Of a DNA stretch of 8,031 nucleotides, positions 1 through 6,003 are shown one piece after another. The notes beneath the pieces are model-generated. The model saw nothing but the letters and a program-made list of their open reading frames with translations, was not told the origin of the DNA and did no database searches. Source of the DNA: an uncultured Sutterella sp. (GTDB taxonomy: Bacteria; Pseudomonadota; Gammaproteobacteria; Burkholderiales; Burkholderiaceae_F); assembly GCA_900764215.1 (NCBI GenBank), contig CAAFNI010000200.1:1-8031 (forward strand). The letters are read 5' to 3'. Position numbers and translations under genes: made by a program. Each line of letters begins with the position of its first letter. Position 1 is the first letter of the stretch.

Positions 1-972
1 CATGGGAACCGTCTTGAGGAAGTCGAGCGGCTCCTCAAGCTTGCGCTCAGCGAGGTAGTTCATGAGAACGCTCGGCTGCCCGCCCGACTCGAACCAATAG
101 TTCTCAAAGCGGTAGTCGTTTCCTTTGAGGAAGTTCAAGACCGACCACGGGCAGTAGACGTGCGTCGCGGCGTCCTTGTCGAACGAGAAGCCGTCGTAGT
201 ACTCGCGCATTTTGGCGAGCAGCGCTTCGCGCGAAATCCCGAGCGAGCGCGAGGCGCGTTTCAAGTACCCGCCGAAATAGTCGACGAGCTCCGCTTCCGT
301 GTAGCCCGTCAGGGTCCCGTACTCGACGTCGCGGGAGATGTCGATCATGTTGTTGAGGCCCGAGAAGATGCTCGTGTTGCTCAGCCGCGTGATGCCCGTG
401 AGGAACATGAACCTGAAGCACCCGTCGTTCGACTTCAGCATCACGAAGAATTCCTGCATGACCTTCTGGATGCCCTGAAAGAGTTCCTTCTTGTTGAGCA
501 CCCGCGTCAATGGCGAATCGTACTCGTCGATCAGAAGGACCAGGGACGCATCCGCCTTGCCTTTGAACCACCTCGACAGCTGGTAGCTGAAAGACTCCGT
601 GTTCCCGTTCCAGGCAAAGCCGTGCGCTTCGAGCTCCTCCGAGAGCATGGAATATAACTTCACCTGGAAGTCATCGACGGGGTCGAAGTCGACCACCATG
701 GAAAAGTCGAGACAGACGGTCTCGTAAGTCCTGTCCTTCCAGAGCTTTTCGATCGCGAGGCCTTGGAAGTCACGCAGGCCGTGTTCGAAGAGCGACGCAA
801 AGGTTCGCAGCAGCAGCGACTTCCCGAAGCGCCTCGGCCTCGCGAGGAAGATCTTCTGCACTTCACTGGCCAGGCGATGAATCATTTCGGTTTTGTCGAC
901 ATATATCTGGCCGCTGCTTCTCAGCGCGGAAAACGTCTGCGTCCCGATCGGGAGGCTCTTCAACTCATCCAT
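1..972 (-). CDS. Predicted AAA-ATPase (AAA-ATPase/PD-(D/E)XK fusion family), 3'-truncated by window edge
   Basis: An open frame of 324 codons with no stop runs off the left edge, so the C-terminus is missing. The N-terminus has the family hallmark LPIGTQTF (residues 7-14), then YVDKT (24-28). A Walker A-like RPRRFGKS follows at 45-52 and a Walker B-like VLLIDEYD at 145-152. After these comes FLTGITRLS, and later YYDGFSF. This order matches the 'predicted AAA-ATPase' family (Pfam PF09820 type). Those proteins usually end in a PD-(D/E)XK nuclease-like domain, which here would lie outside the window. The cellular role of the family is not established; it is often multicopy in gut and oral bacteria. 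I chose the third of three consecutive ATGs because GAGGA lies 6 nt before it. An in-frame ATG at 996 with a GAAG-type site is a real alternative and would add 8 residues. The gene lies 40 nt (or 16 nt) after the glycosyltransferase stop, so co-transcription is likely. The family call is confident; the function is not known. Confidence 0.88.
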   Translation of the reverse strand, partial: MDELKSLPIGTQTFSALRSSGQIYVDKTEMIHRLASEVQKIFLARPRRFGKSLLLRTFASLFEHGLRDFQGLAIEKLWKDRTYETVCLDFSMVVDFDPVDDFQVKLYSMLSEELEAHGFAWNGNTESFSYQLSRWFKGKADASLVLLIDEYDSPLTRVLNKKELFQGIQKVMQEFFVMLKSNDGCFRFMFLTGITRLSNTSIFSGLNNMIDISRDVEYGTLTGYTEAELVDYFGGYLKRASRSLGISREALLAKMREYYDGFSFDKDAATHVYCPWSVLNFLKGNDYRFENYWFESGGQPSVLMNYLAERKLEEPLDFLKTVPM

Positions 973-978
973 CATCAT

Positions 979-983
979 TCCTC
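979..983 (-). promoter_or_regulatory. Ribosome binding site of the AAA-ATPase gene
   Basis: GAGGA on the minus strand sits directly before a run of three ATG codons (978-970). Only the third ATG (972) has a normal 6-nt spacing, which is why that start was preferred over 978, 975 and the upstream 996. Confidence 0.5.
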
Positions 984-1012
984 GGTCATCATTCATAAAG
1001 CACTCTTCGACA

Positions 1013-2308
1013 TCATTGCGCCTCGGCAACCGGCTGCTGCCCTTCGGCAGTCCCCATCATCACGCGGCAGTACTTCGACCAGATTTCGTCTTCGTTTCTG
1101 AGCGCCATGAGTTGAGAACGAACGCGAAATGCGTCCAGCGCCTGCGGCTCTTCCTCAGCCCGGCTGCGAACCTCGAAAAAGGACGGCACATTCCCCTCGA
1201 CCTCGTCCTCAGGACACAGTCGCAAGACGCAGTTCCAATCCAAGAGACGGGCCAGATTGTCCCGAGTCAGAAAGGCGGAGCGCATGGCGTTGGGCAGATG
1301 CGTCGTCACCAAGCACGGCAGGTTGACGGCCGCTGCCTCAAGCGCGACCTGCCCGACGCCGGCAATGAAGGCATATTCCTCACCGTGCGCCGGCAGAAAC
1401 GAGCGCGTGTCGATGACGCCGAGCATCACGCCGTCGGGCAAGCTCTCCGCCCATTGCGTCACGGCACCTTCCTGATACACAGGCCCGGCAATCTCAAAGC
1501 TCATGCCGTACCGCCGGCAGATTTCAACGAAATTCTTCAGGGTCGGAAGCTTTTCCTCGTCGATCCGCCCTATGTAAAGTGCCTTCCGGGCTTCGGGACG
1601 ATACGACGGCACCACATCCGGGAACACGACCGCATTCGGAACATAGGTGAGATGCTTATATCTCCTTTCATGCTTTCGAACAATACAGCGGTAGTCCAAA
1701 GCATCCATTCGTTCCTGATCCGCATCGATCAAGTTGTGAATCATCACGCCGACCCGCGTCAGAGCCTTGAGGGCATTGACGTCAACGTCATGCAAAAAGT
1801 CCGTGCTCTTGACATTGAATTCGACGGCAGCCGGCCTGATTCGCTTGACAAATTCAAGGAGCTTGCGCCCGGCATTGGGCGCTTCCTGATTCAGAAAGAG
1901 GCAGGGGTAGTCCTTCAGAGGTTCATAGTCCTGCTTCTCAACCACCAACACAGGCTGAATACCGTGAGCTCTGAGCCACTTGAACTGCAGCGCGAGCCTG
2001 CGCTCCACCCCGCCCGTCTTGAACAAAAAATCAAGGACATAGAGCACACAGGGCTTTTCCTTTGGAAGGCCCGAAATGACGGCGAGATTTCGCGTTTCGC
2101 AGTCTTCGTTCAATTGGTTGAGCTTCGCAAAGCGGGCAGGAAGGCGACGGGAAAAGAGAAAGACCCCATTCCCGTTCGGCTTCTTTTCTCCATAGCGGCC
2201 CGCATAGAAAAGCTCCCGATCCTCCGTTCGGATTCTGTAGCCAACAGGATGGCCGGCCACCTTATAGAGCTTGTTGAGGCCGTAATGACCGCGAGGTTTA
2301 ATGGACAT
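1013..2308 (-). CDS. GT-B fold glycosyltransferase, GT4-like (group 1)
   Basis: This 431-residue protein probably transfers a sugar from a nucleotide-sugar donor in the cytoplasm; the acceptor is unknown. An N-terminal stretch of about 80 residues has no clear family match by eye. It is followed by a GT-B acceptor-side Rossmann start, VLYVLDFLFKTGGVERRLA (88-106), containing the GGVE loop typical of GT4 enzymes. The donor-side half includes YVPNAV (222-227), ALYIGRIDEEK (243-253; the usual Arg and Lys of GRxxxxK are present), FEIAGP (271-276) and AGVGQVALEAAAVNLPCLVTTH (316-337). In the last motif the second Glu of the EX7E signature is E324, but the first position is Ala316, a variant seen in some GT4 relatives. 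I see no signal peptide or membrane segment. The ATG is preceded by a good ribosome binding site, and the upstream gene ends 14 nt before it. Capsule, LPS or protein glycosylation are all possible. The neighbours are DNA-related rather than sugar-pathway genes, so the substrate cannot be inferred. Confidence 0.85.
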   Translation of the reverse strand: MSIKPRGHYGLNKLYKVAGHPVGYRIRTEDRELFYAGRYGEKKPNGNGVFLFSRRLPARFAKLNQLNEDCETRNLAVISGLPKEKPCVLYVLDFLFKTGGVERRLALQFKWLRAHGIQPVLVVEKQDYEPLKDYPCLFLNQEAPNAGRKLLEFVKRIRPAAVEFNVKSTDFLHDVDVNALKALTRVGVMIHNLIDADQERMDALDYRCIVRKHERRYKHLTYVPNAVVFPDVVPSYRPEARKALYIGRIDEEKLPTLKNFVEICRRYGMSFEIAGPVYQEGAVTQWAESLPDGVMLGVIDTRSFLPAHGEEYAFIAGVGQVALEAAAVNLPCLVTTHLPNAMRSAFLTRDNLARLLDWNCVLRLCPEDEVEGNVPSFFEVRSRAEEEPQALDAFRVRSQLMALRNEDEIWSKYCRVMMGTAEGQQPVAEAQ

Positions 2309-2315
2309 AACGCAG

Positions 2316-2324
2316 TCTCACCTC
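2316..2324 (-). promoter_or_regulatory. Ribosome binding site of the glycosyltransferase gene, overlapping the upstream stop
   Basis: The minus strand reads GAGGTGAGA here, 7 nt before the ATG at 2308. Its first bases overlap the TGA stop (2325-2323) of the nuclease gene. Ribosomes ending that gene would therefore terminate on the initiation site of the next one, which suggests translational coupling. Confidence 0.55.
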
Positions 2325-3198
2325 AAGGCCGGTACGCTCTTGTCAGGAGTTCCTTCAGGAAATTCAGCCCCTCCGCCGGCGTCTGTGCATCAACTCGGAA
2401 GCCATAGCGCCCTTCGCGCACCTTGTAGTTGACCTCCTCAAACACACTTTGTTCGATCATCTCATCAACTTCCGTCGATCTCTCCAACTTGATGTCAACA
2501 TGGAAATAGCGGCGTCGCAAACGGAAAACCACAAAATTATTGGGCTTTCCATCGACCCAGATGCCTAGGTAAAACTTGTTGTAGCTGAAGACCGCCTTCG
2601 GTTCGAACTCTCTGATGAGATTGAGAATGCCATCGGCTCCTCTGAGAACTTCCTTTGAGGAAGTCTTTTCCCAATAGGTGCGATCGGTCTGCTCAACCTC
2701 ACTGTCTTCTTCGTCCAGCGCCGGCGTCGCCACATCCAAGACCTTCGTGAACAACAGCCCCAGCGACCCGTCAAGGTTTTCGACAGCCGTCATCTTCAAG
2801 GCTACCAATGGAATGTTCGAATTGAACAAGGAGATGACGTTGAAGAATCGGGCCGTGATGTCTTCTGCAACAATCACGCCCACATGGTCATACTGAGGGA
2901 AGCGCTTGCGTTCCAGATCCCAATATTCGATGGTTCGAATGATGTGAGTCTCGTCCGTCGCCCCGAGCTGAACCTCAACCTCATAGCGTGTGCTGGTTTC
3001 TTCATCCTGAAAAAGCAGATCCAACCGCCCACCGGAAGGCTGGATGCGCTCCTTGTCTCGCCCGCTGATTTTGCCCAACCCAAGCAAAGACGGGTTCTCA
3101 AACAAAATCTTCTGCACCCAAGCTTCGGAAATACCAGGAAGATCCTTCAATCTGACAATTTTTACCGGTGAAAATTTCACTACATCAGTCGCATTCAT
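2323..3198 (-). CDS. PD-(D/E)XK-like nuclease, possible accessory of the restriction locus
   Basis: This 291-residue protein is probably a cytoplasmic DNA-acting enzyme. The N-terminal third looks like a PD-(D/E)XK core: an early acidic helix FENPSLLGLG (E34), then GGRLDLLF with D60, then YEVEVQLG with E73/E75 and Q77. A helix HIIRTIEYWDLERKR follows (85-99). The order D-(12-14)-E-x-Q matches the nuclease core except that Gln replaces the usual Lys, as in BglII. A hydrophobic strand VGVIVAED (106-113) follows. An acidic linker near 155-170 (ALDEEDSEVEQ) leads to a C-terminal domain with YNKFYLGI and NFVVFRLRR, resembling domains fused to other predicted nucleases (DUF5655-like, from memory). 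The ATG start has AAGG about 10 nt upstream, a rather long spacing. It lies 108 nt downstream of hsdS on the same strand. Proteins of this kind are seen near restriction systems, but no function has been shown for this one. The nuclease fold is likely; activity is inferred. Confidence 0.75.
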   Translation of the reverse strand: MNATDVVKFSPVKIVRLKDLPGISEAWVQKILFENPSLLGLGKISGRDKERIQPSGGRLDLLFQDEETSTRYEVEVQLGATDETHIIRTIEYWDLERKRFPQYDHVGVIVAEDITARFFNVISLFNSNIPLVALKMTAVENLDGSLGLLFTKVLDVATPALDEEDSEVEQTDRTYWEKTSSKEVLRGADGILNLIREFEPKAVFSYNKFYLGIWVDGKPNNFVVFRLRRRYFHVDIKLERSTEVDEMIEQSVFEEVNYKVREGRYGFRVDAQTPAEGLNFLKELLTRAYRP

Positions 3199-3306
3199 TT
3201 TAAGTCATACCTTGATATTCTTAAGATTCGCTAGTAGTGGATAATTTCATTTTTCTCATAGTAACCAGCCCGCTCGTCGGCGTCGTTTAAGCTGTGTTCT
3301 ACGACA
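3199..3306. other. AT-rich intergenic gap between hsdS and the nuclease gene
   Basis: This 108-base stretch is the longest gene-free stretch in the window. The part nearest the nuclease gene is AT-rich. It would be the natural place for a promoter driving the nuclease-glycosyltransferase-ATPase group. I could not find a -35/-10 pair with good matches and spacing, nor a GC-rich hairpin followed by a T run that would end the hsd transcript. Whether the two groups form one or two operons is therefore open. Confidence 0.5.
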
Positions 3307-4581
3307 TTATCTTGTTGCCATAGCATCCACCTGATTCAGGAGTTCTTCAACCTTAGCAACAATGCGAACTTGTTCCTGAATCGGCGGAATCGGCACAGGA
3401 ATCGAGTACAAGTTCTTCTGAGTTAATTTCGGTTGCGCTGAACCAGTTACATAAGGACTAAGAGAAGTAGCATTGATCATCAAGGCTAAATATCTCAAAT
3501 CCGCCACTCCATTCTCTTCGAAGATGTGAGCATGGTTATTGACCCAAATCTTTCCGCTAGCAATAAACGCATTATCCTTACTTCGTGAAAGAAGATTCGC
3601 CCCGTCTTCGCCAATTAATAAGAACACTCCATCAAAAATGTAATCGTCTACAAAATCAATAACTCCAGTGGCACCATAATACGGGTATCGTTTTTCAAGC
3701 TTTGCTCGATCATCCTTCTTCAAAGGGATTCTCTTCCCGTCCAAGCTACTACAGGTTTGCTTGAATAGCATCCACTTCCACGACTCAGGAATCTCGAATG
3801 GAACTTCCTTCGGTGTAGCTCCTATCTGTTCGACAACACCTTCCTCCGCCAGTTGCGGTACGAGCTTCCCTTGGATAGCTCCCTGAAGAATCTGTCCTCT
3901 GAGAACACCCGCAAGCGCCTGAAGCTCTTCATAGGCCTTCCTGGCGCGATCAATCTCTGCAAAAGCCCACTCAAGCTTCGCAACAATACGTTCCTGTTCC
4001 TCAATAGGAGGTACGGGTATCAATGCTGCTTTGGCATCTTTTGTACCCAAACGAGGCATCTTGACCCCGTACGAAATTTTGTTTGCATAATCCAAAAAAA
4101 ATGGCGACATGAGATAGCTTTTAAGATATTCAGCACTCAAAGCTACCTTCGCAGTTTTTACATTGATAGGAACAATTTCGGTCGTACAAACACCAACTTC
4201 ATCCGCGACTACAACTTTGTTGAGATACGGACGTAACTTCCCATAAAGGACATCACCTTTACTAAACTTAGCTTTATTGCTCGTCGTTGGAGTTCCTCGT
4301 TTTTTGGTAGCCAAGCGACCAGTTCCTTTCTCAATATCTTCAAGGTCAAGTACCCACGTTGTTTCAGAAATTTGATCTGAACTTACTTGAGTAGCCTTCC
4401 CATACTCAAGAATTTTCCCAAGTGGATACCACCGCCATGAATCAGGGACTTCGAAAGGATAAGCCTCCCTTTTCAAACATCCCTCCACCACCGCCACGAC
4501 TGAGTCCGTGGATTTGCGTTCATCAAGTAGCCCTCGAATCGCCTGATCCAGTAACAATGCTCGCATCCGTTCAAAGTTCAT
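3307..4581 (-). CDS. hsdS: Type I restriction-modification system specificity subunit HsdS
   Basis: HsdS recognises the two halves of the bipartite target and scaffolds two HsdM (and two HsdR) subunits. The 424-residue protein has the usual duplicated layout. Target-recognition domain 1 spans about 42-190 and begins with FEVPDSWRW (43-51). Central helices span about 191-260 and begin with PPIEEQERIVAK (191-202). Domain 2 spans about 262-398 and begins with FEIPESWKW (262-270). It ends with PPIQEQVRIVAK (399-410) and a short helix. The N-terminal segment LLLDQAIRGLL (9-19) resembles RGQILQGAIQGKL (228-240). The distal helix pair is thus split between the two termini, so the short C-terminus is not a truncation. 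Recognition domains are about 40-41% GC by hand count against about 57% for the central helices, a mosaic typical of exchanged specificity modules. The start overlaps hsdM by 11 nt and has a strong ribosome binding site. The recognised DNA sequence cannot be read from the protein. Confidence 0.96.
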   Translation of the reverse strand: MNFERMRALLLDQAIRGLLDERKSTDSVVAVVEGCLKREAYPFEVPDSWRWYPLGKILEYGKATQVSSDQISETTWVLDLEDIEKGTGRLATKKRGTPTTSNKAKFSKGDVLYGKLRPYLNKVVVADEVGVCTTEIVPINVKTAKVALSAEYLKSYLMSPFFLDYANKISYGVKMPRLGTKDAKAALIPVPPIEEQERIVAKLEWAFAEIDRARKAYEELQALAGVLRGQILQGAIQGKLVPQLAEEGVVEQIGATPKEVPFEIPESWKWMLFKQTCSSLDGKRIPLKKDDRAKLEKRYPYYGATGVIDFVDDYIFDGVFLLIGEDGANLLSRSKDNAFIASGKIWVNNHAHIFEENGVADLRYLALMINATSLSPYVTGSAQPKLTQKNLYSIPVPIPPIQEQVRIVAKVEELLNQVDAMATR

Positions 4582-5998
4582 GACGAAGCTCCCTCTTCAA
4601 CTTGTCGAAGGCGTCCTGAATGATCTTCACGCGTTCTTCCATGCGTTCGAACACTTCATCCATCGTCAGAGTTTCTTCTTCACTCTTGGCTTCCGTCATC
4701 CACGTAACGTCGAGATTGACCAGATCACGCTTCAGGAGCTCTTCAGCCGAGTACTTGCGCCAACGTCCGTTTGGGTTCGTGTCCTTGTCATAGGTTTCCT
4801 TGCGCCTCGTCATGTCGTCGGCGCAATAGCACGCCACAAAGTCGTCGAGGTGCTTGCGCGTCAACGGATTGGAAACCAGCGTGTGCTTGACGTCGGTGCG
4901 ATAGTCGTAGTACCAGACATCCTTCGTCGGCTCGCCCTTCGTGAAAAAGAGCACATTCGTCTGAACGCCCTGGGCGTAGAAAATCCCGGTGGGCAAACGC
5001 AGGATCGTGTGAAGGTTGAAGTTCTTCAGGAGCTTCTCACGAATGGGAGCGCCTTCACGCTCAAAGAGCACATTGTCAGGCAGGACAACGCCGGCACGAC
5101 CGCCGAGCTCAAGCAGCGCCATGATGTGCTGCACGAAGTTAAGCTGATTGTTCTTCGTTTCGATGATGAAGTAGGGACGATGGATTTCAACGGAGCCCGA
5201 CGGGCGAGCGCCGAACGGAGGATTGGCGAGCACCACCTTGGCCAAATCCTGAGGCTCCTTCAAAAGCGAGTCTTCGCATTTGATCGGGCTGCTGTGCATC
5301 CCGACACCGTGCAGGTACATGTTCATCGAGCCCATCGTGACGACGAGCGGCGTGATGTCGAAGCCATGCAGCGCATCGTTGCGAAGGAAGCGCTGCAGCT
5401 TTTCATCCATTGACTGATCCTTCATGTGTGAGAAGGCTGAAAGCAAAAAGCCTCCCGTACCGCAGGCCGGATCGGTCACCGTTTCGCCGATCTTCGGATT
5501 GACGACGTCGACGATGGCATCAACCAAAGGACGCGGCGTGAAGTACTGACCCGCACCGCTCTTCCTATCCTGACCATTCTTCTGAAGAATGCTTTCGTAC
5601 AAGGCGCCCTTCACATCACCGTCCATCAGCAACCACTGCTGCTGATCGATAAAGGCGATGAGCTTCTCAAGGTAGACGGGACTTTCAATGCGATTGGCAG
5701 CCTTCGTGAAGATCGTGCCAACCAGACCGTGCCGCCGGCTCAGAACATCCAAAGTCCGCTCGTACTGTTCGAGCAAGTCCTCCCCGGTTTCCTTGAGTAG
5801 GTCTTCCCAACGGTATCCCTCCGGGACAGCCGAGGTCTCAAGAAAGAACTCGACTCGCTCGCGATCCATCTTCAAAAAGAGCAAGTAGGTGAGCTGCGTC
5901 AAATAGTCGGTGAAGCCCACGCCCGCACCGGCCATGATGTCGGCCAACTGCCAGACCTTTTTCGTAATGGAAGCTTCCTTGGCTTGAGTATCAGTCAT
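4571..5998 (-). CDS. hsdM: Type I restriction-modification system methyltransferase subunit HsdM
   Basis: HsdM transfers a methyl group from S-adenosylmethionine to N6 of adenine, in complex with HsdS, which supplies sequence specificity. In the 475-residue protein, the N-terminal helical HsdM domain (SITKKVWQLADIMAGAGV and the following, from residue 10) is followed by GAGQYFTPRPLVDAIVD (148-164), a hallmark of type I and related N6-adenine methyltransferases. The SAM-binding motif I is DPACGTGGF (176-184) and the catalytic motif IV is NPPFG (259-263). Both are intact, so activity is expected. The C-terminal tail ends in charged helices (for example MEERVKIIQDAFDKLKREL) that could contact HsdS. 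The length is normal for the compact HsdM group. The gene starts 5 nt after the hsdR stop. The sequence before the ATG is A-rich with only a weak AAGA-like site, so initiation may depend on ribosomes coming from hsdR. Confidence 0.97.
   Translation of the reverse strand: MTDTQAKEASITKKVWQLADIMAGAGVGFTDYLTQLTYLLFLKMDRERVEFFLETSAVPEGYRWEDLLKETGEDLLEQYERTLDVLSRRHGLVGTIFTKAANRIESPVYLEKLIAFIDQQQWLLMDGDVKGALYESILQKNGQDRKSGAGQYFTPRPLVDAIVDVVNPKIGETVTDPACGTGGFLLSAFSHMKDQSMDEKLQRFLRNDALHGFDITPLVVTMGSMNMYLHGVGMHSSPIKCEDSLLKEPQDLAKVVLANPPFGARPSGSVEIHRPYFIIETKNNQLNFVQHIMALLELGGRAGVVLPDNVLFEREGAPIREKLLKNFNLHTILRLPTGIFYAQGVQTNVLFFTKGEPTKDVWYYDYRTDVKHTLVSNPLTRKHLDDFVACYCADDMTRRKETYDKDTNPNGRWRKYSAEELLKRDLVNLDVTWMTEAKSEEETLTMDEVFERMEERVKIIQDAFDKLKRELRHEL
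4589..4595 (-). promoter_or_regulatory. Ribosome binding site of hsdS, inside the end of hsdM
   Basis: GAGGGAG on the minus strand lies 7 nt before the hsdS ATG (4581-4579) and within the last hsdM codons. It fixes the hsdS start and supports coupled translation across the 11-nt gene overlap. Confidence 0.65.
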
Positions 5999-6003
5999 TT
6001 TTC

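Noticed and set aside
104..571. Minus-strand frame of 155 codons within the AAA-ATPase gene
   Set aside because: It is in a different frame from the 324-codon ATPase reading. The protein is Arg/His-rich and low in ordinary motifs, a typical shadow.
893..2407. Plus-strand open frame of about 504 codons opposite the glycosyltransferase gene
   Set aside because: It is antisense to a gene with clear GT4 motifs, its translation shows no recognisable motif, and it extends into the flanking genes on both sides, as expected for a shadow frame.
3199..3306. Possible promoter or terminator in the gap after hsdS
   Set aside because: Candidate boxes such as TACTAT or TTATCC lack a well-spaced partner, and the short GCC/GGC pairing has no adequate stem or T run. 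I could not support either call.
3307..3380. Apparent C-terminal truncation of HsdS shortly after the second conserved PPIQEQ motif
   Set aside because: The matching helix piece is present at the N-terminus (residues 9-19), which is a known split arrangement in this family. There is no sign of a broken gene.
4580..5413. Plus-strand open frame of 277 codons opposite hsdM
   Set aside because: It lies wholly within hsdM, whose methyltransferase motifs are intact. The antisense translation has no coherent domain.
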